From the NCBI GenBank assembly GCA_963742725.1, contig CAVUMX010000001.1:620001-684000 (forward strand): a stretch of DNA of 64,000 bases. The letters run 5' to 3'. The translations under genes were made by a program, and so were the position numbers. Of the stretch, positions 15,496 to 24,229 are shown one piece after another. Source of the DNA: CAVVAL01 sp963742725. GTDB lineage: Bacteria > Actinomycetota > Actinomycetes > Mycobacteriales > Cryptosporangiaceae. The notes beneath the pieces are model-generated. The model did not search any database, had not been told where the DNA came from, and saw nothing but the letters and a program-made list of their open reading frames with translations. The number at the start of each line of letters is the position of its first letter. The stretch's first letter is position 1.

Positions 15496-18400
15496 TCAGC
15501 CTGCCGCCACCGAGAAGATGTGCAGGTTGGTGTTCTCCGGCAGGACCACGCTCACCGGCCGCTTCCCCGCCGGGAACGCGAACGGCCTGGTCGCGAAGAT
15601 GTGGGTCGCGACCGGCTCCTTACCGCCGCCCGGCTGGTTCCGGTACGGCGTCTTCGCCACGACCAGGTTCCCGTACTGGACGGGGTCCCGGCCGCCGCCG
15701 AGCGTCCAGTCGCTGAACGACAGATCGATCGCCTCGGTCGTCCCGTCCGCATAGGTGATCGTGGCTTTGCCCTGGTGGTTGCCGTTGATCGCGGCGCCCA
15801 CGAACGAGATCCGGCTCGCGGACTCCGGCAGCGACAGGTTCAGCAACTGACCGTCGGCCGGCACGTTGTCGGGGTCGCCGGTCGGGACGTCCGGCCAGGT
15901 GAACGACAGTCCGTCCACCGTCGCTGTGCCGCCCGGGGTCAGGCCGGCAGCGGCGAGGGCCTGCTTCGAGTAGCTGATCCCGCCCTCGTCGAAGTCGGCT
16001 TCCTCGTGGTTGCCGTTGTCGTCCGAGGCACCGACGCTCTCGCGGAGGACGGGCAGCGTGTGCGGTTGCCCGACGACCACGGTGAGGCCGAGCCGGGGCA
16101 ATGCCGTGCCTGACGCCGTCCGCATGGTCACCTGGACGGGGTAGCGCCCGTGCGCCGTGCCGTCCGCCACCGCGATCCGTATCGGCGCGCTGCCCTGCTG
16201 CTCCACCGGGAACTCGCCGCTCGCCGGTGTGACGGTGAGGCCGGCAGGAGCCTTGACCTCGTACCGGATGGTCGTCGCGGCACCGCTCAGCCGGTGCGCC
16301 GTGACGCTCACCGGCTCGCCGGTCGTGCCCGGCGCGACGACGATCCGGCTGGTGGACGCGGTCGACTGGTACGGCAGTTCGCCGGCACGCCACGACGGCG
16401 GCGCGTCGGCCGGAGCCGAACCCCAGGTGGTGTTCGCGGTGGTGCCGAGCGCGAAGTCGAGCCGGCCGCCACGCTCCACGAACGACTCGGGCAGCCAGGT
16501 CTTCGTCGTGGCCTTCCCGTTGACCCGCAGGCTCTGGACGTACGGCGCGTCCAGGGCAGCGGCGGGGGCGTTGATCGTGATCGAGCGGCCGTGAGCCCGC
16601 CGGATCGTGGCCGTCGGGAACAGCGGACCGGTCACGGTCAGCTCGGCGCGGCTCGGCACCTGCGGGTAGAGGCCGAGCGTCGTCCAGACGAACCAGGACG
16701 ACATCGCGCCGAGGTCGTCGTTGCCCGGGATGCCGCCGTGGCCGGTGTGCCACAGCTGCTTCACGGCCTGGCGCAACGTCTCCTGTGCCTTGTACGGCTG
16801 GCCGCCGTAGTTGTAGAGCCAGGGCGCGTTGATCGACGGCTCGTTGTCCATCTCGGCGTGCAGGTCGCCGGCCTTCGTCAGCGCCCACGACCCGTCGGGG
16901 TTGCGGAAGAAGCCGTCGAGCCGCTTGGTGGCCTTGTCCCTGCCGCCCATCGCCTCGAACAGTCCGGCCGGGTTGTGCTGGACCATCCACGTGTACTGCG
17001 CGCTGCTGCCCTCGGCGAACCCGCTGGTCGTGGCCGGGTTGAAGGTGGGCCAGGCGCCGTCCTCGTCACGGTTCTGGATGTACCCGCCCGACAGGTCGGC
17101 CGCCGGGTTGAACACGTTCTGCCAGTACTGCGCGCGCTTCTCGAACGCGTCGGCGGTCCTGCGGTCGCCGGCACGGCGGGCGAGCTGGCCGACCGCGAAG
17201 TCCGCCGTGGCGACCTCCAGCGTCTCGCCCGCGCCGCCCCACGCGTTCGACTTCGTCGGCACGTAGTGCACCTTCAAGAACTTGTCGAGGGACGGACGCT
17301 GCCCGACCGACATCACCGGACGGCCCGCCGAGCTGAGGTCCTTCTCCGTCGGCACCGTCGCCGCCTTGACCAGCGACCGCACGGCGCCGCGCAGATCGAA
17401 GTCGCGGCCGCCGAACGCGTGGATCCCGGCCAGCGCCGGCGCGGAAGGGTCACCGGTCATCACGGCCGTGCCGCCGGACGCGTGCGTCCACCGGTCCCAG
17501 ACGCCGCCGTTCTGCTTCGCCTGGTTGTACAGCGACTGGGCCATGTCACCGGCTATGCGTGGCTCCAGCAGCGCGACGAGCTGGACCTGCGAGCGGTACA
17601 CGTCCCAGCCCGAGAACGTCGCGTACTGGGTGTGACCGTTCCTGACCCGGTGGGCCTTCTGGTCGAAGCCCCAGTACTCGCCGTTGACGTCGTTGAACAC
17701 GTTCGGGTGGAGCAGCGAGTGGTACAGCGCGGTGTAGAACATCGTGCGCTGCTCGGCCGTGCCGCCGCCGATCCGGATCTTGTCGAGCTGCGCGCGCCAC
17801 TGGTTCTTCGCCCGCTTGGCGACCTGCTCCAGCGTGGTGCCGGCCCGGTTCTCGGCGCGGAGGTTCGCCCGCGCGTTGGCCTCGCTCACGTAGGAGATGC
17901 CGACCCGGACGTTCACCGTCTTGCCGCTCTCGAAGCCCAGGTAGGCGCCGGAGCCCTTGCCGGGCGGCATGAAGCCGTTCGGGCCGAACGTCGTGCCGCC
18001 GCTCGCGCTCGTCGCGCCGGGTGTCACGGTCGCGTCCTGCCACGTCCCGGTGCTGGCGAACGGCTGGTCGAACTCGGCGACGAAGTGCAGCGTGTAGTAG
18101 CTGCGCTGACCGACCTTCGCCAGGTAGCCGCAGAAGTTTCCGCTGGTCACCGATCCGGAGACGGTGCGCTTAGCGGTGTCGACGGCGACCTTCGCGTCCG
18201 TGCTGCCGATCTCCGAATGGGCGCTACGGATCAGCACGTTCGCAGGCTTGCCCGCCGGGAACGCGAACCGCGCCGAGCCGGTACGAGTCGTGGCGCCGAG
18301 TTCGGCGGTCACGCCCGAGTCCAGTCCGACCTTGTAGTAGCCCGGCTTCGCGACCTCGTTCGCGTGGCTGAACGTGCTGGCGTAGATCGCGTCGGTGGCG

Positions 18401-18957
18401 TCCGTCTGCGGCGAACTCGTCACGTCACCGGCGTGCGGGAAGATCGGGATGTCGCCCGATCCGCCCGCACACCCCGTGCCGGACATGTGGGTGAGGCTGA
18501 AGCCCCGGATCTTCGTCGCGTCGTACCGGTATCCGCCCGGGGCCGCGGTCCGGTACGCGTTGCCGCGCGAGTTCTCCGGACTGAACGAGAACATCCCGAA
18601 CGGCACCACCGCGCCGGGGAAGACATTGCCGAGGTTGGACGTGCCGATCAGCGGATCGACGTGGTCGGTCGGATCAGCACTCACCGCGCGGACCGGCGCC
18701 GTCGCCCGACCGGCCACGTCTTTGGCGGCCGGGCGGGCCGCGCCGGCGTCGGGCGGAGCGGCCGGGCCGCTCGCGGCGGGGTCCTTCGCGGCCTGGCTTG
18801 TGCCGGCCGGGTCTTTGGCGGCCTGTTCGGCGGCCGCGGTGGCCGGGTTGGGTTCCGGGGCCTGGGGGGCGGCCTGCGCCGGTGGGGCGGTCAGGGCTAT
18901 GCCGGTGAGTACGGCGACACCGGCGGTAAGGAGGGTTGATAACGCAGGACTCTTCAA
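15496..18957 (-). CDS. Secreted GH92 alpha-mannosidase
   Basis: The product has about 1153 residues. It starts with a signal peptide (KSPALSTLLTAGVAVL ... PPAQAA) and an Ala/Pro-rich spacer. The GH92 core follows, with DPLIGTSNLGNVFPGAVVPFG, HAEMDNEPSINAPW (its Glu is the family general acid) and GNDDLGAMSSWFVW. GH92 enzymes are calcium-dependent exo-alpha-mannosidases, mostly alpha-1,2. The C-terminal 380 residues hold an NPCBM-associated (NEW3-like) beta domain and a further beta-sandwich. I chose TTG 18957 because AAGGTGGGAACG precedes it; GTG 18966 is possible. Codon 6 is TTA. Two LacI-like operators lie 17 and about 100 bases upstream, so expression is probably sugar-induced. Confidence 0.92.
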   Translation of the reverse strand: MKSPALSTLLTAGVAVLTGIALTAPPAQAAPQAPEPNPATAAAEQAAKDPAGTSQAAKDPAASGPAAPPDAGAARPAAKDVAGRATAPVRAVSADPTDHVDPLIGTSNLGNVFPGAVVPFGMFSFSPENSRGNAYRTAAPGGYRYDATKIRGFSLTHMSGTGCAGGSGDIPIFPHAGDVTSSPQTDATDAIYASTFSHANEVAKPGYYKVGLDSGVTAELGATTRTGSARFAFPAGKPANVLIRSAHSEIGSTDAKVAVDTAKRTVSGSVTSGNFCGYLAKVGQRSYYTLHFVAEFDQPFASTGTWQDATVTPGATSASGGTTFGPNGFMPPGKGSGAYLGFESGKTVNVRVGISYVSEANARANLRAENRAGTTLEQVAKRAKNQWRAQLDKIRIGGGTAEQRTMFYTALYHSLLHPNVFNDVNGEYWGFDQKAHRVRNGHTQYATFSGWDVYRSQVQLVALLEPRIAGDMAQSLYNQAKQNGGVWDRWTHASGGTAVMTGDPSAPALAGIHAFGGRDFDLRGAVRSLVKAATVPTEKDLSSAGRPVMSVGQRPSLDKFLKVHYVPTKSNAWGGAGETLEVATADFAVGQLARRAGDRRTADAFEKRAQYWQNVFNPAADLSGGYIQNRDEDGAWPTFNPATTSGFAEGSSAQYTWMVQHNPAGLFEAMGGRDKATKRLDGFFRNPDGSWALTKAGDLHAEMDNEPSINAPWLYNYGGQPYKAQETLRQAVKQLWHTGHGGIPGNDDLGAMSSWFVWTTLGLYPQVPSRAELTVTGPLFPTATIRRAHGRSITINAPAAALDAPYVQSLRVNGKATTKTWLPESFVERGGRLDFALGTTANTTWGSAPADAPPSWRAGELPYQSTASTSRIVVAPGTTGEPVSVTAHRLSGAATTIRYEVKAPAGLTVTPASGEFPVEQQGSAPIRIAVADGTAHGRYPVQVTMRTASGTALPRLGLTVVVGQPHTLPVLRESVGASDDNGNHEEADFDEGGISYSKQALAAAGLTPGGTATVDGLSFTWPDVPTGDPDNVPADGQLLNLSLPESASRISFVGAAINGNHQGKATITYADGTTEAIDLSFSDWTLGGGRDPVQYGNLVVAKTPYRNQPGGGKEPVATHIFATRPFAFPAGKRPVSVVLPENTNLHIFSVAAG

Positions 18958-18973
18958 CGTTCCCACCTTCTCA

Positions 18974-18985
18974 GACAACGTTGTC
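18974..18985. promoter_or_regulatory. LacI-type operator, proximal site of GH92 gene
   Basis: GACAACGTTGTC is a perfect 12-bp palindrome with the central CG step typical of LacI-family operators. It lies 17 bases upstream of the GH92 start, where bound repressor would block transcription or RNA polymerase passage. Confidence 0.65.
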
Positions 18986-19052
18986 GCGGTGCGGGCGAAG
19001 CGCCGCTCCCGCGAGTGGGCGCGGGAGCGGCGAGCACAGCGGGATCGGGGCG

Positions 19053-19066
19053 TGACATCGTTGTCA
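19053..19066. promoter_or_regulatory. LacI-type operator, distal site of GH92 gene
   Basis: TGACATCGTTGTCA is a near-palindrome of the same family as the proximal site, 79 bases further upstream. The identical 14-mer is at 50808-50821, before the S1 protease gene. Two sites suggest cooperative or looping repression. Confidence 0.6.
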
Positions 19067-19207
19067 ACCATTACTAGTCGATGGGGCAATACGCCGTCAA
19101 TAGGGCATCCCGGGTCAGCGGCCAGCTCGGCCCATCCGAAATTTCGGGTGGGAATGTGGAGCCTGACTCGCAGATCCCACCCGAAACCGGGGGCAAGGCG
19201 GGCGGCG

Positions 19208-20293
19208 TCAGGCGGGAGCGGTCGCGCGGTTGCGGGACGACGAGATCGTCGCCGATCCGATCACGACGTCCCCGTCGTAGAGGACGACGGCCTGGCCGGG
19301 AGCGATCCCCCGGGCGGGCGCGGTCAGCTCGACGCGCAGCACCGGTCCGTCCAGTTCAACCGTGGCCGGCATCGGCGTGCCGTGCGCGCGCATCTGTGCC
19401 AGGCACTCGAAGCGGCCGGTACGGGTCGTGCCGTCCGTCCAGACCGGCCGCTCGGCCAGCACCTCGTCGACGTCCAGCGCCTCGGCGGGCCCCACCCGGA
19501 CGGTGTTCGACACCGGGCTGATGTCGAGGACGTACCGCGGCTTGCCGTCCGGCGCCGGACGACCGAGCTTGAGCCCCCGGCGCTGCCCGATCGTGTACGC
19601 GAACGCACCGTCGTGCTCGCCGAGCACCTCGCCGCTCTCCGCGTCGACGATCTCGCCGGGCTGCTCGCCGAGGCGCTTGCGGAGGAACCCGGCGGTGTCG
19701 CCGTCCGGGATGAAGCAGATGTCGTGGCTGTCCGGCTTGTCGGCGACCGCCAGCCCGCGTACGGCCGCCTCCTCCCGCACCTGCTCCTTCGTCGAGTCGC
19801 CGAGCGGGAAGATCGCGTGCGCGAGCTGGTCACGGGTCAGGACGGCCAGCACGTACGACTGGTCCTTGGCCTCGTCCACGCTGCGGCGCAGGACACCGTC
19901 CGACAGGCGGGCGTGGTGGCCGGTGACGACCGCGTCGAACCCGAGCGCGAGAGCCCGGTCCAGGACGGCCTCGAACTTGATCTTCTCGTTGCACCGCAGG
20001 CACGGGTTCGGGGTGCGGCCGGCCGCGTACTCCGCGACGAAGTCGTCGACCACGTCCTCGCCGAACCGCTCGGCCATCCCCCATACGTAGAACGGGATGC
20101 CGATCACGTCGGCGGCGCGGCCCGCGTCACGCGAGTCCTCCAGCGTGCAGCAGCCCCGGGCACCGACCCGGTGCGACTGGGGCGACGCCGACAGCGCGAG
20201 GTGGACGCCGGTCACGTCGTACCCGGCCTCGGCGGCGCGCGCGGCGGCCACGGCGGAGTCCACCCCGCCGGACATCGCGGCCAGCACCTTCAT
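19208..20293 (-). CDS. mnmA: tRNA-specific 2-thiouridylase
   Basis: MnmA (361 residues from this start) inserts sulfur at C2 of the wobble uridine of Lys, Glu and Gln tRNAs using ATP and persulfide sulfur. The PP-loop SGGVDS is near the N-terminus. The catalytic cysteines are C98 in NPCLRCN and C193 in HDICFIPDG. I chose ATG 20293 (MKVLAAMSGG) because the family begins there; ATG 20305 adds four residues. The cysteine desulfurase gene lies just upstream on the same strand and is the likely sulfur donor. A hairpin repeat separates the two genes. Confidence 0.96.
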   Translation of the reverse strand: MKVLAAMSGGVDSAVAAARAAEAGYDVTGVHLALSASPQSHRVGARGCCTLEDSRDAGRAADVIGIPFYVWGMAERFGEDVVDDFVAEYAAGRTPNPCLRCNEKIKFEAVLDRALALGFDAVVTGHHARLSDGVLRRSVDEAKDQSYVLAVLTRDQLAHAIFPLGDSTKEQVREEAAVRGLAVADKPDSHDICFIPDGDTAGFLRKRLGEQPGEIVDAESGEVLGEHDGAFAYTIGQRRGLKLGRPAPDGKPRYVLDISPVSNTVRVGPAEALDVDEVLAERPVWTDGTTRTGRFECLAQMRAHGTPMPATVELDGPVLRVELTAPARGIAPGQAVVLYDGDVVIGSATISSSRNRATAPA

Positions 20294-20453
20294 GTCGTGC
20301 ACCATCCCTGCTCGTCTAGTCGCCCCTACGAGGGTAACGGCCCCGGCCGCCCACCTCGAACCGCCGCCGGCGCCTGCCCCAGCGCGGCGCCACCCAGCGC
20401 CCCGCCGCCGCCCCGCCGAGCCCGCCCCGCCCTGCCCTGCCCCGCCCCGCCGA

Positions 20454-20506
20454 GTTTCGGACTTTTGAGGGTCGGCGAGGGCCGCGAACCCTCAAAAGTC
20501 CGAAAC
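20454..20506. repeat. Hairpin repeat, copy 2 of 3
   Basis: Perfect 19-bp inverted repeats (20454-20472 and 20488-20506; arm GTTTCGGACTTTTGAGGGT) flank a 15-base loop. It lies between the cysteine desulfurase stop (20562) and mnmA, in a GC-only spacer. It could attenuate or terminate transcription between the two sulfur-relay genes. Copies are at 2169 and 54501. Confidence 0.88.
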
Positions 20507-20561
20507 TGAACGGGTTCAGGGTGCGGCGTTCAGGGCGCCGGACGTGGCGGGCGGGCGGAAG

Positions 20562-21728
20562 TCAGCGGGTGGTGCCGGCGCGACGGGCGCGTTCGACCAC
20601 GCCGGCGAGGGCGTCGACCAGGTCGTCCACGTCGGCGGTGGTGGAGGTGTGCCCGAGGGAGAACCGGAGTGACCCGCGGGCCCGCTCGACTTCGGCACCC
20701 ATGGCGACGAGCACATGACTCGGCTGGGCGACGCCGGCCGAGCACGCCGACCCGGTGGAGCACTCGATGCCGCGCGCGTCGAGCAGCATGAGCAGGGCGT
20801 CGCCCTCGCAGCCGGGGAACGAGAAGTGCGCGTTGCCGGGGAGCCGCTCGACCGGGTCGCCGTTCAGCACGGCGTCGGGCACGACGGCCTGGACGCGGGC
20901 CACCAGGTCGTCGCGGAGTGCGGCGATGTGCGTGGCCCGTTCGCCCTGGGCCTTGACGGCGGCCTCGACGGCGACGGCGAACGCGATGATGGCCGGGGTG
21001 TCGAGCGTGCCGGACCGCACGTCGCGTTCCTGTCCGCCGCCGTGGAGCAGCGGCGTGCAGGCGACGTCGCGGCCGAGTAGAAGGGCGCCGGTGCCGTGCG
21101 GACCGCCGAGCTTGTGGCCGGCGACCGTGAGGGCGCTCGCGCCGCTGCTGGCGAAGTCGACGGGGAGCTGGCCGACGGCCTGGACGGCATCGGTGTGGAA
21201 CGGCACGCCGCGCGCGCTGGCGAGCGCCGCCAGCGCCTCGACCTGCTGAACGGTGCCGACCTCGTTGTTGGCCCACATGACGGTCGCCAGGGCCACGCGG
21301 TCGCCGTGCGCGTCCAGCGCGGCGGAAAGCGCCTCGGGCGCGAGCCGTCCGGCCGAGTCGACGGGGAGCCAGACCACCTCGGCGCCCTCGTGGGAGGCGA
21401 GCCATTCGACGGCGTCCAGCACGGCGTGGTGTTCGACCGCGGACGCGAGCACGACGGTGCGCTCCGCAGAGGAGTCCCGCCGCGCCCAGTAGATGCCCTT
21501 AACGGCGAGATTGTCGCTTTCGGTGCCCCCGGCGGTGAACACGACCTCGGACGGACGCGCGCCCAGCGCCGCGCCGACCCGCTCCCGCGCCTCCTCGACC
21601 GCCCGCCGCGCCCGCCGCCCGCTCGCGTGCAGGGACGACGGGTTGCCGTACTCGCCGAGCGCGGCCGTCATCGCACTGACAGCCTCGGGGAGCATGGGGG
21701 TGGTCGCCGCGTGATCGAGATAGGCCAT
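20562..21728 (-). CDS. Cysteine desulfurase (NifS/IscS type)
   Basis: This PLP enzyme (388 residues) removes sulfur from cysteine as a protein persulfide for tRNA thiolation and Fe-S clusters. It starts YLDHAATTP, has D180 (HTDAVQ), Schiff-base K206 in VAGHKLGGPHGTG, and the mobile-loop cysteine C329 in STGSACSAG. The gene order with mnmA matches mycobacteria, where the corresponding gene is annotated iscS (from memory). A TAAGCT box 9 bases before the ATG suggests a nearly leaderless mRNA. Confidence 0.94.
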   Translation of the reverse strand: MAYLDHAATTPMLPEAVSAMTAALGEYGNPSSLHASGRRARRAVEEARERVGAALGARPSEVVFTAGGTESDNLAVKGIYWARRDSSAERTVVLASAVEHHAVLDAVEWLASHEGAEVVWLPVDSAGRLAPEALSAALDAHGDRVALATVMWANNEVGTVQQVEALAALASARGVPFHTDAVQAVGQLPVDFASSGASALTVAGHKLGGPHGTGALLLGRDVACTPLLHGGGQERDVRSGTLDTPAIIAFAVAVEAAVKAQGERATHIAALRDDLVARVQAVVPDAVLNGDPVERLPGNAHFSFPGCEGDALLMLLDARGIECSTGSACSAGVAQPSHVLVAMGAEVERARGSLRFSLGHTSTTADVDDLVDALAGVVERARRAGTTR

Positions 21729-21968
21729 GGTGCGTCCAGCTTAGTGCGGCCTGTGCGTACCGCTCAGGTTGACCGGTAGCGCGGGGCGAAGATCACCACC
21801 AGCGCCAGGTTCGACGAAGTTTCCTGCGGAGATGTACGTGCCGGCGCCCTGGATCACCTTCATGCCGAGAGACGTACCGCAAAGCGCCGACAACTTCTCC
21901 GAAAAAAGTCGTTGGCGCCTCCCCCGTCCGCGGATCCCTGTCTCGAGAGCCCGAGCCAGGGAGGCAAC

Positions 21969-22037
21969 GTGAACCGCTGGGTGTGGTGGAGCTACGCGAA
22001 CGTCGACACGTCCGACATCCGCTGGAGCTGGGGGTGA
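21969..22037 (+). CDS. Putative 22-codon Trp-rich small peptide
   Basis: A GTG start follows a near-perfect ribosome-binding site, AGGGAGG with a 4-base spacer. The peptide reads MNRWVWWSYANVDTS then DIRWSWG and contains five Trp in 22 residues. It ends at TGA 22035-22037. Two GC-rich hairpins follow (22048-22070 and 22079-22111). This resembles a leader peptide with an attenuator, yet no gene follows on this strand for 2 kb. Alternatives are a free-standing small peptide gene or a chance ORF. It is the only supportable gene in the 414-base gap between the cysteine desulfurase and etfA genes. Confidence 0.35.
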   Translation: MNRWVWWSYANVDTSDIRWSWG

Positions 22038-22047
22038 CCCCGCGCTG

Positions 22048-22070
22048 CCGGCCGACCGTGACGCGGCCGG
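22048..22070 (+). terminator. Hairpin after the Trp-rich small ORF
   Basis: CCGGCCG (22048-22054) pairs with CGGCCGG (22064-22070), 11 bases beyond the small ORF. Its 3' arm can instead pair with the 5' arm of the next hairpin (22079 onward), giving mutually exclusive structures as in attenuators. The simple GC composition makes such complementarity easy to find by chance. Confidence 0.35.
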
Positions 22071-22078
22071 GAAAAGCA

Positions 22079-22111
22079 CCGGCCAGGCGCCTTGTTCAGG
22101 CGCCCGGCCGG
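22079..22111. terminator. Terminator hairpin between the small ORF and etfA
   Basis: CCGGCCAGGCGCCT and AGGCGCCCGGCCGG form a 14-bp stem with one mismatch and a 5-base loop. It lies 32 bases beyond the etfA stop codon, so it probably ends the etfBA transcript. It could also serve the small plus-strand ORF. Confidence 0.65.
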
Positions 22112-22142
22112 GTGATCAGGTGCGGCTACCGCCGCCGCGGAC

Positions 22143-23099
22143 CTACTTCCGCTTGAGGATCTCCTCGGTGGCCTGCGGGACGACGGCGAAGAGGTCGCCG
22201 ACGACGCCGTAGTCCGCCAGCTCGAAGATCGGGGCCTCAGGGTCCTTGTTGACCGCGACGATCGTCTTCGAGGTCTGCATACCGGCCCGGTGCTGGATGG
22301 CACCGGAGATGCCGCAGGCGATGTAGAGCTGCGGCGACACCGTCTTACCGGTCTGGCCCACCTGGAACTGGTGGGGGTAGAAGCCCGAGTCCGTGGCGGC
22401 GCGCGAGGCACCGACGGCCGCACCGAGCGAGTCGGCCAGGCCCTCGATGACCTTGAAGTTGTCGGCACTGCCGACACCGCGGCCACCGGAGACGACGATC
22501 GACGCCTCGGCCAGCTCGGGACGGCTGCCCTTGGCCTCGACGACGCGCTCGAGCACCTTGGCGCCCTTGGCGGCGTCGGACACCGACACCTCGACGGCCT
22601 CACGGGCGGCGGCACCGGTGGCCGGCTCGGCGGCGATGGCGTTCGGGCGGATCGCCAGGATCGGCGTGCCGGTGCGGACCTTCGAGGTGACGAGCGTGCC
22701 ACCGGCGAACACCGTCTGGCCGGCCGTGCCGTCGGCGTTCACCGAGGTGACGTCGGTCAGGATGCCGGACTCCGTCTTGACCGCGAGGCGGCCGCCGACC
22801 TCCTTGCCCTCGGCCGTGGCGGCCACGAGCACCGCCGCCGGGGACACCGAGGCGACGAGCTGGGCCAGCACCTCGGCCTTGGGGGCGACGACGTAGCCGT
22901 CGACCTCGTCGGACTCGGCGACGTACACCTTCTGGGCGCCGTACTCACCGAGCTTGCCGACCAGCGCGTCGGCGGTGCCGGGGGCGCCGACGACGACCGC
23001 GGACGGCTCACCCAGCGTGCGGGCGGCAGTCAGCAGTTCGAACGTGACCTTCTTCGCGGAGCCACCGGAGTGCTCGACGAGAACAAGTACCTCTGCCAT
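22143..23099 (-). CDS. etfA: Electron transfer flavoprotein alpha subunit
   Basis: EtfA (318 residues) carries the FAD of the ETF heterodimer that passes electrons from acyl-CoA and other dehydrogenases to the quinone pool. The C-terminal FAD-binding half shows VSGGRGVGSADNF, DSGFYPHQFQVGQTGKTVSP and YIACGISGAIQH, all standard for the family. Length is normal. It follows etfB by 16 bases and is followed by a terminator. The position between the cysteine desulfurase and the methyltransferase/GH57 genes matches mycobacterial gene order. Confidence 0.96.
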   Translation of the reverse strand: MAEVLVLVEHSGGSAKKVTFELLTAARTLGEPSAVVVGAPGTADALVGKLGEYGAQKVYVAESDEVDGYVVAPKAEVLAQLVASVSPAAVLVAATAEGKEVGGRLAVKTESGILTDVTSVNADGTAGQTVFAGGTLVTSKVRTGTPILAIRPNAIAAEPATGAAAREAVEVSVSDAAKGAKVLERVVEAKGSRPELAEASIVVSGGRGVGSADNFKVIEGLADSLGAAVGASRAATDSGFYPHQFQVGQTGKTVSPQLYIACGISGAIQHRAGMQTSKTIVAVNKDPEAPIFELADYGVVGDLFAVVPQATEEILKRK

Positions 23100-23115
23100 G
23101 TCAGATCGGCCCTTC

Positions 23116-23895
23116 TCAGACGAACTTCTGCGACGCGAGGAACTCGACGAGCTGCGCGCCGCCGTTGCCCTCGTCGGTGACCTTGACGCCGGCTGCCTTC
23201 GGCGGGCGCGGCGCGAACTCGACCACCTCGCTGGTGGCGTTCGCCAGGCCGACCTCGTCGGCGCCGATGCCCAGGTCGGCCAGCGTGAGCGTGCTCACCG
23301 GCTTCGACTTGGCCTGCATGATGCCCTTGAAGGACGGGTAGCGCGGCTCGTTGATCGTGTCCCAGACGCTGACGATCGCCGGGGCGGCGGCCTGGACGAC
23401 CTGGTAGCCGTCGTCGGTCTGCCGCTCGATCGTGAACGTGGACCCGTCGACGTCGAGCTTGCGGGCACCGGTCAGCTGGGCCACGCCGAGGCGCTCCGCG
23501 AGCATCGCCGGCACCGCGGACACCTGGCCGTCGGTGGACTCGGCGCCGGAGATCACGATGTCCCACTCCAGGGTGCCGAGCGCCTTGGCGATGACCTTGG
23601 AGGTCTGCACGGCGCAGGAGCCGTGGATCGCCTCGTCGCTGACGTGGACGGCCTTGTCCGGCCCCATCGACAGCGCCTTGCGGATCGTCTCGGTGGCCTT
23701 GTCCGGGCCGACGGTCAGGACGGTGACCTCGCCGCCGTGCGCTTCCTTGAGCTTCAGCGCCTCTTCGATGGCGTACTCGTCCATCTCGTTGATGACGAGG
23801 CTCGCCGAGTCCCGGTCAACGGTCTTGTCCGACTCGCGCAGGTTCCGTTCACTGCTCGAGTCCGGTACCTGCTTCACCAACACCACGATGTTCAT
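23116..23895 (-). CDS. etfB: Electron transfer flavoprotein beta subunit
   Basis: EtfB (259 residues) is the partner of EtfA. It starts MNIVVLVKQVPDSS and carries the family segment PAMLAERLGVAQLTG and DTINEPRYPSFKGIMQAKSK in two conserved blocks. It is the first gene of etfBA. AGGAGG lies 12 bases before the ATG and a TAACAT -10 box is 46 bases upstream. Confidence 0.96.
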   Translation of the reverse strand: MNIVVLVKQVPDSSSERNLRESDKTVDRDSASLVINEMDEYAIEEALKLKEAHGGEVTVLTVGPDKATETIRKALSMGPDKAVHVSDEAIHGSCAVQTSKVIAKALGTLEWDIVISGAESTDGQVSAVPAMLAERLGVAQLTGARKLDVDGSTFTIERQTDDGYQVVQAAAPAIVSVWDTINEPRYPSFKGIMQAKSKPVSTLTLADLGIGADEVGLANATSEVVEFAPRPPKAAGVKVTDEGNGGAQLVEFLASQKFV

Positions 23896-23940
23896 GGGCC
23901 TGGAAGACCTCCTGCTAGACGAGCGGACCGTGCCGGCTCT

Positions 23941-23969
23941 ATGTTACCGACGAGTAGCCGCAGGGCTAC
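23941..23969 (-). promoter_or_regulatory. etfBA promoter with adjacent inverted repeat
   Basis: On the minus strand TAACAT (23946-23941) is a good -10 box. Just upstream, GTAGCC and GGCTAC (23954-23959 and 23964-23969) form a perfect inverted repeat around GCAG, overlapping the -35 spacing. This could be a repressor site. The rest of the 334-base gap to the M36 gene holds no recognisable gene. Confidence 0.4.
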
Positions 23970-24182
23970 ATCTGCGCTTGTGGGTCATCTCACCATGCGC
24001 CCTAGCACAGACCCGAATCGTGTGGGCGAGGTCTCATCGACGGCCCCGCGGGTCCGGGCAGCAAACACCCGTCCGCACTCGAAACGGCCGTAACCAGACT
24101 GGCCCGTGTTCGTTTTGCTGTGTGACCGGGCGACCGCCCGGCGTGGTCGGCTGCCTCGGGGGCTGACGGCCGAGCGGCTCGT

Positions 24183-24226
24183 GCTCCGCCCACCACGAGT
24201 AGGGCGGAGCCCTTGACAGGGAGCAC
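24183..24226 (+). promoter_or_regulatory. 5' leader structure before the M36 peptidase gene
   Basis: GCTCCGCCC (24183-24191) pairs perfectly with GGGCGGAGC (24202-24210). Alternatively GTGCTCC (24181-24187) pairs with GGAGCAC (24220-24226), which overlaps the ribosome-binding site of the M36 gene. The two folds exclude each other. This is a candidate translational switch, but only base-pairing supports it. Confidence 0.3.
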
Positions 24227-24229
24227 CGC

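Noticed and set aside
20340..20452. C-rich low-complexity spacer that might be a gene
   Set aside because: It is a run of CCCCGCC-type sequence between mnmA and hairpin copy 2. It has no start signal and translates to Pro/Ala/Arg only.
21741..21864. Minus-strand 40-codon frame beginning MKVIQGAGTYISAG upstream of the cysteine desulfurase
   Set aside because: No ribosome-binding site. Codon bias is good for about 16 codons and then shifts to another frame, so at most it is a gene remnant. It is too short to support.
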